Positions 34,234 through 43,386 are shown, numbered from the stretch's first letter. The stretch is DNA of 64,000 nucleotides from Marinobacter sp. EhC06 (GCF_001650915.1 NZ_LXYO01000010.1:1-64000), one strand, 5' to 3'. Numbers and translations: made by a program. Notes: a model not told the origin generated them from the letters alone.

Positions 34234-36373
34234 GATCCGTTTCTATGCGGTTGCGCCCGCCGGTTTTTGCGGCGTACATGGCCTTATCTGCACGAGCCAC
34301 CAGCTCTTTGCGCTTGTCTTCCGGACGCCAGGTTGCAACGCCTATGCTGGCGGTTACACCCTCCGGCATCTGTACGATCCGAACCCCGGCGACCGCGGCA
34401 AGGATGCGCTCTGCAAGAACCACCCCGTCTGCCCTTGAAGCACCGGTAGCCACCACAACAAATTCCTCGCCACCCCATCGACCGATATGGTCTTCCTGTC
34501 TGAGCACGCCCGTTACATCGCAGGCAATGTGTCGCAGCAATTCATCGCCTGCCTCATGGCCCCAGGTATCGTTGACATGTTTAAAGTGATCAATGTCCAG
34601 CAGCAAGACGCAAAACGGCAGTTTGTGCCGACGGGCCTTCGCCAGTTCCTTGTCCAGCTCCTGCTCCGTTCGGTAGCGGTTCCAGATACCTGTCAGCGAA
34701 TCATGACTGACCGCTTCGCGAAGTTTTTCATTGGCTCTCGCAAGGGCCTGCTGTTCCTCCCGTAGCATCTCGTTCAACCGTGTAATTTCGCTAGCAGATG
34801 CAAGCAGAGCCAAATCCTCCCCGAGATCTGCCGCAGCCAGCCGCTCAACCGGTTTCCAGTGTTCACTGGTGCCTCGAACTTCCTCTTGCCAGATGCTGAA
34901 GGTGCGGCGCAGATCCCTGCCATCCCCGGGCGAACTGACCAAAGCATCCGCTTGCGGCCGACCAGCCCAGTAAAATGTCCTATCGTGTTCAGGGCGAAAA
35001 AACATCAACCAGCCCGCAGAATCTTCGCCCGGCATAGGTGCCGCAAGCATTCCACAGCAGCCATTCAGGTCGAGGTCCTCAGAAACGGGGTCGTCTTTGA
35101 GGCGTGCGCTTAGCCAGACGCCCTGTCCATGGTTCCGCTCAAGCCGTTCGGCAAGCGTGGCAACGGTTTTCAGGGATGGCGTTAGGCCAATCTCGGATAT
35201 TTCTCCCTTGGTTTTGCAGGCCAGACCGCCTGCCCGAAAAAGCGCCAACCACTCGCTGCCGTACTTTTGGAGCATGTCCGAGGGTGACAAACCGGCTTTC
35301 ACATCCTCTACCAGAAAATCCCTGGACTCCTGCACCTGCAAAAGAAAGCTGGACTCCATTCTCGCCTTGAGAAGGAACAACCGCTGAGTCGCCATGGTCA
35401 CCAGGGTCCGGGCAGCGTCCCTGAGTGTTGGCGGCAGAGGCGTCGGCGTTGCCGAAATGCAGGTCACCATACCCCAGAGACCCGCCTGGCTTACGATGGC
35501 AACCGATAGCAGAGACCTGGCATTGAAGTCGTCCAGAAAGTTTCGCTGGCGGCGGGACGGTGCCCGCAACACTGTGCCACTGGCATCAATCTCGCGGACC
35601 ACGCCTTCAGAAAGCGTAGCCGATGACATGACCGGAATCCCATCCGCTCCAAGGTCAGGAATGCTGCGCACTTCCCGTACGGCAAACTTTTCCCGCTGGG
35701 CCTCCGGGTAGTCACTGGCCGCGAATCGCTGACCCAATACCGGTGACAGACCCTTGGCGAGGCTCTCAGCAAGGCAGACACCGTGCCCTTCGTCATCAAA
35801 ATGGAACACCAGAACCCGCTCAAACCGGGTGATGTCGCGCACTCCCGCCACCAGAATCTCTATCAAGGAATCCGGTGTTGGGGCCCGGGACAGCTTGGTC
35901 AGCCACTGGTTGACCGTTCCCATCAGGCGCCGGTTGCCAAGCGGCGTAATCGGTTCGATCTCTAAAACGACTGAGTTGCCGGACCGGAAAGCGTTAACCT
36001 GCAAACGCGTTTTACGCCCATCAATGACTTTCTGAACTGAGAGCGGACCACTGAGACGGTTGGCTGTGCGCAATTCCGTGCGGATCTTGCCTATCAGTCT
36101 TTTTCCCAGGGCATGCTCAGGCCTGTGATCGAGTAAATCATCAACGGCCACCCGCAAATAGTGCTCCGCGTTCGCACTGCACTGAAGGATTCGGGCGAGG
36201 TTTTTATCGAGAACCAGCAGGCAGCCGCAGGGCTGGATGCTCAGGAATGTATCCGGTACAGACGGCGGAACCGACGACTGACAGGCCTGAACAAGCGTAT
36301 CGGATTTCAAGGTAAACGGCGGCTCCAGCAAGGCGTAAAGACAATAAACCGGGGCCCTGTCCGTGGAGCACAA
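34223..36373 (-). CDS. Phytochrome-like photosensory-module diguanylate cyclase
   Basis: A 716-residue protein with PAS-GAF-PHY-like sensory domains followed by GGDEF. IQPCGCLLVLD (about 45-55) replaces the usual IQPHGALL; the GAF has FAASDYPEAQREKF, echoing the phytochrome PASDIPxQAR; and DSAGWLMFFRPEHDRTFYWAG matches the PHY domain. The cyclase site is intact (RWGGEEF), with an inhibitory RxxD (RQED) exactly 5 residues before it, so c-di-GMP synthesis with product inhibition is expected. Normal bilin-binding Cys and GAF His contexts are not evident, so it may bind another ligand or none. The start is TTG 36373; no ATG occurs until about residue 150, well inside the conserved region. Confidence 0.85.
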   Translation of the reverse strand: MCSTDRAPVYCLYALLEPPFTLKSDTLVQACQSSVPPSVPDTFLSIQPCGCLLVLDKNLARILQCSANAEHYLRVAVDDLLDHRPEHALGKRLIGKIRTELRTANRLSGPLSVQKVIDGRKTRLQVNAFRSGNSVVLEIEPITPLGNRRLMGTVNQWLTKLSRAPTPDSLIEILVAGVRDITRFERVLVFHFDDEGHGVCLAESLAKGLSPVLGQRFAASDYPEAQREKFAVREVRSIPDLGADGIPVMSSATLSEGVVREIDASGTVLRAPSRRQRNFLDDFNARSLLSVAIVSQAGLWGMVTCISATPTPLPPTLRDAARTLVTMATQRLFLLKARMESSFLLQVQESRDFLVEDVKAGLSPSDMLQKYGSEWLALFRAGGLACKTKGEISEIGLTPSLKTVATLAERLERNHGQGVWLSARLKDDPVSEDLDLNGCCGMLAAPMPGEDSAGWLMFFRPEHDRTFYWAGRPQADALVSSPGDGRDLRRTFSIWQEEVRGTSEHWKPVERLAAADLGEDLALLASASEITRLNEMLREEQQALARANEKLREAVSHDSLTGIWNRYRTEQELDKELAKARRHKLPFCVLLLDIDHFKHVNDTWGHEAGDELLRHIACDVTGVLRQEDHIGRWGGEEFVVVATGASRADGVVLAERILAAVAGVRIVQMPEGVTASIGVATWRPEDKRKELVARADKAMYAAKTGGRNRIETDQGL

Positions 36374-36587
36374 TATCCCTGCAAAACCGGCGTTGAGATG
36401 ACTTAATTATACAGCTTTCCCCAGGCCAGCCTATGTCGTTTTATCAACTATTTGGTATGACAGTTATTAGTTCGGGCATGGGACCATTGATCGACTCTTG
36501 AATAGGACCTTCGTGGCATTCCGGTAGCAGGCTAGGTAGTGCAACCCTTATAATCGGTGCCCTCAATATCCTCCTGAACGGCCGGCC

Positions 36588-37538
36588 GTGATGACTCTGA
36601 TTGACCTGTTCCTGCAAACGATGGAAACAACGCTGCCTGTTTTTGCAATGGTCTTCATCGGGCTCGGGCTACGCCGCATTGGCTGGATTGATAACGCTTT
36701 CGTGAATACCGCCTCTGCCCTGGTCTTCAAGGCAACTCTGCCCACCCTCGTATTTTTGAGTATCATCCGTGCCGACCTGGATACCGCCTTCAACCCGGGG
36801 CTTCTGGTGTTTTACCTGGGCGCAACGTTGGCGAGCTTCGCGATAACCTGGCTCTGGGCCCGTTGGCGGGTTGTCAGGGAAGATCGGGGCGTTTACGTGC
36901 AGGGCGCTTTTCGGGGTAACTGCGGAATCGTCGGCCTGGCACTTGCCGCCAATCTCTACGGGGACTTCGGCCTATCCGCTGGCGGGATCCTGCTCGGCCT
37001 GGTGATCATCTCCTACAACATACTGTCGGTGATCGTGCTGGTAGCCTACCAGCCGGGGCAAACAACGGACTGGACGAAGATTTTTCACGACATCGTTCGT
37101 AATCCGCTCATCCTCGCGGTGTTTGTGGCCATCCCCTTTGCCGCCCTGGATATCACGCTGCCCGGCTGGGTAATGACCAGCGGCGACTACTTTGCCTCGC
37201 TCACCCTGCCACTGGCACTCCTTTGCATCGGCGCCACCGTCTCACTGAGCGCTATCCGCAGCGACAGCAAAACCGCGTTTGGCTCGAGCCTGTTCAAGAT
37301 GGTGATATTGCCGACTCTGTGCACGGGCGCGGCCTGGCTGGCAGGTTTTCGTGGTTCCGAACTGGGCCTGATGTTCCTGTTCTTTGCCAGCCCGACGGCA
37401 GCCGCCAGTTTTGTGATGGTGAAAGCTTTGGGCGGCAATGACCGGTTAGCCGCCAATATCATTGCGCTGACGACCCTGCTGGCGAGCATTACTGTCACTC
37501 TGGGGGTCTTTGTGCTTCGCAGCGCCGGTTTGATCTAG
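36588..37538 (+). CDS. AEC family transporter
   Basis: Membrane transporter of 316 residues of the auxin-efflux-carrier/malate permease type, with about ten hydrophobic helices in two halves. The N-terminal helix TTLPVFAMVFIGLGLRRIGWID and FRGNCGIVGLALAANLYG are typical. Substrate cannot be assigned; organic acids or amino acids are usual. The 3' end overlaps the convergent kinase gene by 4 nt. Confidence 0.92.
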   Translation: MMTLIDLFLQTMETTLPVFAMVFIGLGLRRIGWIDNAFVNTASALVFKATLPTLVFLSIIRADLDTAFNPGLLVFYLGATLASFAITWLWARWRVVREDRGVYVQGAFRGNCGIVGLALAANLYGDFGLSAGGILLGLVIISYNILSVIVLVAYQPGQTTDWTKIFHDIVRNPLILAVFVAIPFAALDITLPGWVMTSGDYFASLTLPLALLCIGATVSLSAIRSDSKTAFGSSLFKMVILPTLCTGAAWLAGFRGSELGLMFLFFASPTAAASFVMVKALGGNDRLAANIIALTTLLASITVTLGVFVLRSAGLI

Positions 37539-38308
37539 GCCCCGCCCCGGCCTATTGCTTCGATCGCGGCAATGCCTGACTGACAGCCGCCAAGGTAACC
37601 ACCACCGAACAGGTTGTAGTGGTTCAGATAATGGTAGAGGTTGTAGACCTCCCGCTTGACGCCATATACCGGTGTCCGTGGGTAGTGCGCGTCGTAGGCC
37701 CGGTAGAACGCCTCGCCAAAACCGCCAAACATTTGCGTCATGGCGATATCCGCCTCACGGTCACCGCAGTAGACGGCCGGATCGATCAGCCACGGGCCGT
37801 CGGTGCCATAGAGCGCGTTGCCATTCCAGAGGTCACCGTGGAGCAGGCTCGGGTGCTCACAGTGGGCATTCAGCCAATCCATTAGCTTGCCCCCGTGCTC
37901 ATCCAGAACCTTCTGGAAACGGCTCCTCTGGCCTGTATCACGGATACGGGAAACCTGGTAACCGAGACGGTCCCGAACAAAAAACTCCCCCCAGTTGTCA
38001 CACCAGCGATTGGGTTGCGGTGACAGGCCAATGTAGTTGTCCCGGCCCCAGCCGTAAGCGTCCTGAGGTAAAGCGTGCATTCTGGCCAGGCCTTCACCCA
38101 GCACCGCGCGGGCCCGATCTGAGGCACCTGAAGAGCGGATGGCTGTGATTTCCAGTTCGTTTTCATCTACCCGATAAACGTTCGGGACACCGATGCCAGT
38201 CACCCCGGCCTCATCAAGTGCGCTGGCGAGGCGCTCCAACCCCTCCGCTTCGCAGATCAGGGCATCGGCATAGCCAGTCGCATTGTGTTTCAGGTGGGTA
38301 TTGGCCAT
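37535..38308 (-). CDS. Fructosamine kinase family protein
   Basis: Protein-kinase-fold enzyme (257 residues) of the fructosamine/ketosamine-3-kinase family, which phosphorylates glycated amines on the sugar so they fall apart. The catalytic loop is LLHGDLWNGNALYG and the metal-binding loop IDPAVYCGDREADIAM. Family members are about 285-290 residues; the N-terminal lobe here seems slightly short. AAGGAG precedes the ATG. It is divergent from acyP. Confidence 0.88.
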   Translation of the reverse strand: MANTHLKHNATGYADALICEAEGLERLASALDEAGVTGIGVPNVYRVDENELEITAIRSSGASDRARAVLGEGLARMHALPQDAYGWGRDNYIGLSPQPNRWCDNWGEFFVRDRLGYQVSRIRDTGQRSRFQKVLDEHGGKLMDWLNAHCEHPSLLHGDLWNGNALYGTDGPWLIDPAVYCGDREADIAMTQMFGGFGEAFYRAYDAHYPRTPVYGVKREVYNLYHYLNHYNLFGGGYLGGCQSGIAAIEAIGRGGA

Positions 38309-38393
38309 CGGCTTCCGCGCTCCTTGAAGTTGTCCTGCCCGAACCGTTAGATTGAAATAAAGACTGACACGACAAAACTAGCGGGGGCAAACC

Positions 38394-38669
38394 ATGGACA
38401 CCAAACGCTGGCAACTTCTGGTATCAGGACGGGTACAGGGAGTTTACTACCGCGCCTCCACGGAGCAGAAGGCCTCCTCTCTGGGCCTCACGGGTTTCGC
38501 CCGCAACCTGCCCGATGGTCGGGTCGAGATTATCGCCGAAGGGCCGGAAGACCGGCTGGATCAACTGAAAACCTGGTGCGCGGAAGGGCCACCGGATGCC
38601 AGGGTGGACGCGGTCGATATTGCCCCGGAGCCCCCCACCGGCGAATTCAGGGATTTTAGTGTGCGCTAA
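38394..38669 (+). CDS. acyP: Acylphosphatase
   Basis: Small enzyme (91 residues) hydrolysing acyl phosphates. The phosphate loop GRVQGVYYR holds the catalytic Arg and GFARNLPDGRVEI the catalytic Asn. Length and motifs are canonical. Its TAA and the convergent GNAT stop overlap within four bases (CTAA). Confidence 0.95.
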   Translation: MDTKRWQLLVSGRVQGVYYRASTEQKASSLGLTGFARNLPDGRVEIIAEGPEDRLDQLKTWCAEGPPDARVDAVDIAPEPPTGEFRDFSVR

Positions 38670-39259
38670 GCGATGTGCCTGAGCCAGAAAGTCATTGGCT
38701 TGGCGGTTTCTTCCGGCTGGTCCACGTCTTTCCAGGTATAGGTGGTCGCCAGTTCAGGTACTTTACGGTAGCCCCGGTTGTGCCAGAACTGGTCCAATGG
38801 CTGGTAGTCGGCCGGCCTGAGCGGATGGTCTGCGGGTCGCTCTACTGCGCAAAAACAGCAGTGCGTGAAACGACCCTGCTCCCGGGCGTGACCCTCCCGG
38901 TGGTCGAAGAACGCCACCCCAATGCCCTGCCCCCGGTAATCCGGCAGGAGCACCGATTCACCAAAATAGAAGATCTTGTCCGGCTCATAACCCTGCTCGA
39001 CAAACGGCCTTTTGAACTCTTCCGTTTCGTGGTCCATCGGAATGCCGGTGGCGGCGCCAACAAACGAATCGCCATCCATCGCAAGGACAAACAGGCTTTC
39101 CGGCGAGCGGGCGTAGGTATCAAGATACTTGCGTTCATAGCTCATATCGCCGTCATACAGGTACGGAAACCTGCGAAATACTTCGATCCTGAGGCGTGCG
39201 ACGTCGTCCAGGTATGGTTTAATCTGGTCACCACTGAGCCGGAGTATTGAAACCGCCAT
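38666..39259 (-). CDS. GNAT family N-acetyltransferase
   Basis: Acetyl-CoA-dependent acetyltransferase of 197 residues. The core motif A is VLLPDYRGQGIGVAFFDHRE (Q/R-x-x-G-x-G/A), with FVGAATGIPMDHETEEF upstream. The acceptor is unknown. It is divergent from the DUF938 gene with 28 nt between starts. Confidence 0.88.
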   Translation of the reverse strand: MAVSILRLSGDQIKPYLDDVARLRIEVFRRFPYLYDGDMSYERKYLDTYARSPESLFVLAMDGDSFVGAATGIPMDHETEEFKRPFVEQGYEPDKIFYFGESVLLPDYRGQGIGVAFFDHREGHAREQGRFTHCCFCAVERPADHPLRPADYQPLDQFWHNRGYRKVPELATTYTWKDVDQPEETAKPMTFWLRHIA

Positions 39260-39287
39260 AAACTACCCCCTGATGAAAGGTCGGAGC

Positions 39288-39893
39288 ATGCAAAAAGACA
39301 AGCCGTTTTCCCAAGCCTGCGAGAATAATAAGGCGCCGATTCTGGAAAAACTTGCGGAGCTTTTCAAACAGCCGGGCACCATTCTGGAAATCGGCACAGG
39401 CACCGGCCAGCACGCAGTGCACTTTGCCAGCCACTTGCCGCATCTGGTGTGGCAACCCACCGATCATCCTCACAATGCCCAGCTGGCTCGGGCGTGGATC
39501 GACGATTCAGGCCTCAGCAACATCAACTCGCCGATTGCTTTGAACGTACTGGACGGAAATTGGGCCGATCTGCCAGAGATCGACGGTGCGTTTTCCGCCA
39601 ACACAGCCCACATCATGGCCTGGGAAGAGGTGGAAGCGATGTTTCGCGGTGTTGCCGGCGCCCTGCCGAAAGGCGGAATCTTCTGTCTGTACGGGCCTTT
39701 CAGCTATGGCGGCCAGCATACCAGTGACAGCAATGCGCGGTTTGATCAGTCGCTAAGGACACAGGCCCCGCGTATGGGGATACGGGATATGGGGGATCTA
39801 AAGACGCTGGGAGAGGAAACCGGGCTGGCGCTTGAAGAGGATTTCGGGATGCCGGCTAATAATCGGTTGTTGGTTTGGCGGCGCGTTCGGTAA
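39288..39893 (+). CDS. DUF938 SAM-dependent methyltransferase
   Basis: Class I methyltransferase of 201 residues. The SAM motif is ILEIGTGTGQHAVHFA, followed by the DUF938 hallmarks HLVWQPTDH and AHIMAWEEVEAMF. It begins KPFSQACENNKAPIL, conserved in the family. ATG 39288 has AAAGG about 7 nt upstream; ATG 39273 would add five residues. Substrate unknown. Confidence 0.9.
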   Translation: MQKDKPFSQACENNKAPILEKLAELFKQPGTILEIGTGTGQHAVHFASHLPHLVWQPTDHPHNAQLARAWIDDSGLSNINSPIALNVLDGNWADLPEIDGAFSANTAHIMAWEEVEAMFRGVAGALPKGGIFCLYGPFSYGGQHTSDSNARFDQSLRTQAPRMGIRDMGDLKTLGEETGLALEEDFGMPANNRLLVWRRVR

Positions 39894-39979
39894 GGAAGCT
39901 CAATCGCAAAACTGGTCCGCCATTGCTCCCGTTCATTCCCGGGATGCAACGACGGACCAGATTTCCTTAAGGCTGCTGG

Positions 39980-41410
39980 CTACAGCAGGTCAGAATTTAC
40001 AGAAGACAGTATTTTTCCAACGGTATCGTAGGCATTCGAGGGCATCCAGTTACGATTCGAGCCCAGGTAACTTTCCGGATCAAGCTCGAGGAGTCCGATC
40101 AGCACCTCAGCAACGATCCTGGCGCCTACCGGCCCGAGCCCCTCGCCCGGCTCAAAGTTGCCGGGAGACGATTCTCTGCCAACAACCTCCGCCTCGGCCA
40201 ATATGTATAGCCAGAGGGGTGCTCCAGACGTTACCTCGCCGTTCGATATGGCGTTAATCCTGGCCATGACGGCGCCAACTTCAGCGTCCGTCCGACCCAT
40301 TTCCCGAGCGATCGTATCACCCCCCGGAAGTCTGAAGCTGTTGCCCCTGAGCAGATTCCGTGTTGCCAGGGACTTTTCACCGCCATCAGGCACGAAGGGA
40401 AGCTCCAGAAGATCACCTGCCATCAATGTGTCGAGCTTTTCAGCTCTCTGAACAACGCGATTTTCAGAGGTGAAAAACAGCTCGTGCCAATCAACCACGG
40501 CCCGGGTATCACCCACCGGGGAAAACCCCCGGCCGAGAATCTGTCCGAAGAATTCGAAAGCCGTATCGTTTTTCTGCACCTGGATCTTCATCGGCACCAT
40601 GGAATGGCCAAAGCGATAGGCGGCAACAGCAAACTCAATGGGAATGAACGGTACGCTGCACTTATAAAAGCGGCGTCCCTGGCTCAATACATCATCCACG
40701 ACCGCCTTGCCGCACATAGCAACCAGAAAGTCATTCACAACCACCCATTGGTAATGCCAGGTGACCTCGCGACGAGCTTCTTCAAAAAGCTCTTCACCCT
40801 TCAGGTCATGACCATCAGCGGCGGCCTCAGCGCGGAGCTTGTCACAGATGGCGTTATGAAACTTGATGAAGCCTAGCTGCATCTGGCTGATGATTCGGTT
40901 CTCATCGTTCCGGGGGTCACCAATAATGGCACTCCCTGTTGGAACTCTTAACAAATCATTTTTGCGCCGGTCATCAGCGCCAACTTCATCGGCACCCGTG
41001 AGCAATTTGGCATTGTTGAAAGGAGCTGTTTGGTTGTAAAGATAGGGCTGCGCTTCCGGACCGTTGCCGTAGATCGAGTCCAGATCCAGGGTCGGTGTGC
41101 GAACATTGGGAATTTCATTGGGATGATTCACTGACGCGAAGCTGGAACTGGTATCCAGCGTTATATCGTGATCAATAAACTGCCCAAAAATAACCATCCC
41201 GACAGGCACCGATGACGTCCGATCGCTCGCTCCGCCATTGTCCATCGGGCCACCGACCTTGCCGATGCTCTGCAAAACAGTTGGTGAAACGTAGGAATGC
41301 GCCAGATGAGGAAACATCCATCCAAAACGGTCTTCCCTGGAAGGCTGGTAATCGACCCTGCAATGCTCGGGCAGCCCGCTAAACTCTTGCATACCATGGT
41401 AATGACTCAT
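39980..41410 (-). CDS. Animal-type haem peroxidase (peroxinectin-like)
   Basis: Haem peroxidase of 476 residues in the animal/peroxinectin family, rare in bacteria. FGQFIDHDIT carries the distal His and adjacent Asp, GDPRNDEN precedes the LGFIKFHNAICDKL helix, and AYRFGHSM carries the proximal His. No signal peptide is obvious; it may be secreted by another route or act intracellularly. It stands alone, with long gaps around it. Likely oxidises halides, pseudohalides or phenols with peroxide, but this is family inference. Confidence 0.9.
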   Translation of the reverse strand: MSHYHGMQEFSGLPEHCRVDYQPSREDRFGWMFPHLAHSYVSPTVLQSIGKVGGPMDNGGASDRTSSVPVGMVIFGQFIDHDITLDTSSSFASVNHPNEIPNVRTPTLDLDSIYGNGPEAQPYLYNQTAPFNNAKLLTGADEVGADDRRKNDLLRVPTGSAIIGDPRNDENRIISQMQLGFIKFHNAICDKLRAEAAADGHDLKGEELFEEARREVTWHYQWVVVNDFLVAMCGKAVVDDVLSQGRRFYKCSVPFIPIEFAVAAYRFGHSMVPMKIQVQKNDTAFEFFGQILGRGFSPVGDTRAVVDWHELFFTSENRVVQRAEKLDTLMAGDLLELPFVPDGGEKSLATRNLLRGNSFRLPGGDTIAREMGRTDAEVGAVMARINAISNGEVTSGAPLWLYILAEAEVVGRESSPGNFEPGEGLGPVGARIVAEVLIGLLELDPESYLGSNRNWMPSNAYDTVGKILSSVNSDLL

Positions 41411-41598
41411 TGTCTCTCCCTCGAAAATGATCAGATAAGGCCTGGAGACACCCTACTAGCCCCAATTGCTGTCCTTTGCGTATTGATCAATCGGTAATTC
41501 AAGGTATCTGACAGCGAAACGGTAGCTCTTAAAATGGTTAGCATCAAGAACTAAAAGCGTATGATGTTTCCGAGAGACTGGAGTTTTGGTCGGGGAAC

Positions 41599-41622
41599 AA
41601 AAAAACCCCAGCAGTGCTGGGG
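41599..41622 (-). terminator. Terminator, distal copy
   Basis: Stem CCCCAGC / GCTGGGG with a 3-nt loop; on the minus strand it is followed by a run of seven T. It repeats the tRNA-Ser terminator about 175 nt away. Confidence 0.8.
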
Positions 41623-41649
41623 TTTTGTATTGGCGGAGAGGGAGGGATT
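41616..41649 (-). repeat. Partial repeat of tRNA-Ser 3' end and trailer
   Basis: 34 nt identical to 41791-41824, covering the encoded CCA, the 3' acceptor strand, part of the T-arm and the start of the terminator of tRNA-Ser. No other part of a tRNA is present here. Confidence 0.9.
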
Positions 41650-41653
41650 ATTC

Positions 41654-41747
41654 GGGCCTGCGGCCCTCACCCCTTCGGGGCCGTCGTCGCTTTGCTCCGA
41701 CGTTCCTCAGCCTGCGGTGCAGGCTTCGGTCGAACCCGCGAGGGTTC
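41654..41747. repeat. Array of five short hairpins
   Basis: Consecutive stem-loops: 41654-41666 (GGGCC/GGCCC), 41670-41680 (CCCC/GGGG), 41682-41702 (CGTCG/CGACG), 41710-41724 (GCCTGC/GCAGGC) and 41732-41747 (GAACCC/GGGTTC). They fill the space between the two copies of the tRNA-Ser 3' end and its terminator. Confidence 0.75.
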
Positions 41748-41771
41748 TTTCTACCCTGCCAATTGGCCAAT

Positions 41772-41797
41772 AAAAAACCCCAGCATTTCTGCTGGGG
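41772..41797 (-). terminator. tRNA-Ser terminator
   Basis: Eight-bp stem CCCCAGCA / TGCTGGGG with a 4-nt loop; on the minus strand T6 follows. It lies 8 nt beyond the tRNA-Ser CCA. Confidence 0.9.
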
Positions 41798-41805
41798 TTT
41801 TGTAT

Positions 41806-41896
41806 TGGCGGAGAGGGAGGGATTCGAACCCTCGAAACGCTATTAACGTTTACACACTTTCCAGGCGTGCGCCTTCAGCCACTCGGCCACCTCTCC
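41806..41896 (-). tRNA. tRNA-Ser (GGA)
   Basis: Class II tRNA on the minus strand with acceptor GGAGAGG, anticodon loop CCTGGAAAG giving GGA, a long variable arm (TGTAAACGTTAATAGCG region), T-arm GGGTTCGAATCCC and encoded CCA. A terminator follows. Confidence 0.95.
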
Positions 41897-42101
41897 AATA
41901 AACTGTTTCAAATCAGCGATGTCGTCGCTCATTTGAGGGCGCAAACTTTAATGGTTTTGCGGGCGGTTGGCAACTCCCTGGCGGAAAATCGTCGAAAAAA
42001 TTCGTGCCTGGGCGTTTTTCGGTTTACCGGTTGAACAGATTCAGGACTATCGTTAACACAAGACTGACGTTAATCACCCAGGTTATGTGGAGGCAAATAC
42101 A

Positions 42102-42632
42102 ATGCTGATGAAAGCCGAGCAATCGACACTGCTGCTTATTGATGTTCAGGAAAAGCTGATGCCGGCCATAAGCCACGGTGATGAGGTGGTGGATCGGTGC
42201 ATCGTTCTGGCCACTATTGCCGGGCTTATGGAGGTTCCTGTGTTGGGCACCGAGCAGCTGCCCGACAAGCTGGGGCATAACGTTGAAGCTGTTCGGGAGT
42301 TGTGTGACCAGACTCTGGCCAAGCATCATTTTGATGCCTGCCCGGATGGGCTTGTCGACCAGTTGCCCGAGGGCCGACAGCATATAGTCATTGGTGGTTG
42401 CGAAACCCACGTTTGCATGATGCAGACCGCCTTGAGCCTGATTGATGCCGGCTACAAGGTATGGGTGGTGGCGGACGCTACCGGCTCCCGTAACGAATTT
42501 GACCGGGACATAGCGCTGGATCGCTTGAGCGAGAGCGGCGCCCGGCTCGTAACGCTTGAGATGGTGGCGTTTGAATGGATGCGCCACTGCAAGCATCCGC
42601 AGTTCCGGAACATCCAGGCCCTGATCAAATAG
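42102..42632 (+). CDS. Isochorismatase family hydrolase (YcaC-like)
   Basis: Cysteine hydrolase of 176 residues. The triad is visible: Asp in LLLIDVQEKL, Lys in LAKHHFDA and Cys in GGCETHVCMMQTA. Substrate unknown; small amides are typical for the subfamily. ATG 42102 has GGAGG 8 nt upstream, so the in-frame GTG at 42087 is not used. It stands alone before the cupin gene. Confidence 0.92.
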   Translation: MLMKAEQSTLLLIDVQEKLMPAISHGDEVVDRCIVLATIAGLMEVPVLGTEQLPDKLGHNVEAVRELCDQTLAKHHFDACPDGLVDQLPEGRQHIVIGGCETHVCMMQTALSLIDAGYKVWVVADATGSRNEFDRDIALDRLSESGARLVTLEMVAFEWMRHCKHPQFRNIQALIK

Positions 42633-42698
42633 AGGCATCCGCTGGGCGAGTACGCACGTAAAAAGTCGCTTCAGTCACAGGTGGTTTCGAGGTTCAAA

Positions 42699-43358
42699 AT
42701 GCTCAACATGGACTTTTCCAAAAAAGTCGTCATTCGCACCGCCGAGCAGGAGTGGGTTGCCAGCCCTGCCGGTGGTGTTCTGAGGAAGCCACTGGCCCGA
42801 GAGGAAGCCGAGCGCGGCCATGCGACCAGCGTGGTCCGGTACGAGCCCGGAGCGTCCTTCAAGCGACACGAGCACCCCCTGGGCGAAGAAATACTGGTTC
42901 TGGAGGGCGTATTCTCCGACGAGACCGGCGACTACCCGGCCGGCACCTATTTGCGTAACCCGCCTGGCAGCGGGCACGCTCCGTTCAGTAAAGAAGGCTG
43001 CACTCTGCTGGTCAAACTTCATCAGTTCGATGAGCGTGATCGGTCCACGGTGCGCATAGACACCCATAATACAGCCTGGCTTCCGGGTATCGGCGGCCTC
43101 GAGGTGATGCCACTACATGAGTTCGAACACGAGCATGTGGCCCTGGTGAAGTGGCCCGCCAACGAGGTATTCCAGCCTCACCGGCACTTTGGCGGTGAAG
43201 AGATGTTCGTGCTGTCCGGAGAATTCTGTGACGAGCATGGCCGCTACCCCACCGGCACCTGGATTCGCAGCCCGCATTTGAGCCAGCACCACCCATTTGT
43301 TGACCAGGAAACGGTCATCTGGGTGAAAACCGGTCATCTGCCGATCGAGGCGAAATAA
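42699..43358 (+). CDS. Double ChrR-type cupin protein
   Basis: Two tandem cupin domains in about 219 residues. Repeat 1: GASFKRHEHPLGEEILVLEG and DYPAGTYLRNPPGSGH. Repeat 2: EVFQPHRHFGGEEMFVLSG and RYPTGTWIRSPHLSQHH. Each carries the His-x-His, Glu and later His expected to bind a metal, as in the ChrR anti-sigma cupin fold. No anti-sigma zinc domain is attached, so it is not itself ChrR. GAGG lies 6 nt upstream of ATG 42699. Confidence 0.88.
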   Translation: MLNMDFSKKVVIRTAEQEWVASPAGGVLRKPLAREEAERGHATSVVRYEPGASFKRHEHPLGEEILVLEGVFSDETGDYPAGTYLRNPPGSGHAPFSKEGCTLLVKLHQFDERDRSTVRIDTHNTAWLPGIGGLEVMPLHEFEHEHVALVKWPANEVFQPHRHFGGEEMFVLSGEFCDEHGRYPTGTWIRSPHLSQHHPFVDQETVIWVKTGHLPIEAK

Positions 43359-43379
43359 AAAAGGGCCCCGAAGGGCCCT
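43356..43379 (-). terminator. Rho-independent terminator
   Basis: Stem AGGGCCC / GGGCCCT with a CGAA loop. On the minus strand a run of T follows directly, so it mainly serves the gene at 43387-43752; it also lies after the plus-strand cupin gene. Confidence 0.85.
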
Positions 43380-43386
43380 GAAGAGG

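Larger units (their letters stand above)
41411..42101. other. Gene-poor region around tRNA-Ser
   Basis: No protein gene is convincing here. From left to right it holds about 190 nt of featureless sequence, a terminator hairpin, a repeated tRNA-Ser 3' end, five small hairpins, a second terminator, tRNA-Ser and about 200 nt of A/T-richer sequence leading to the isochorismatase gene. Confidence 0.7.
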
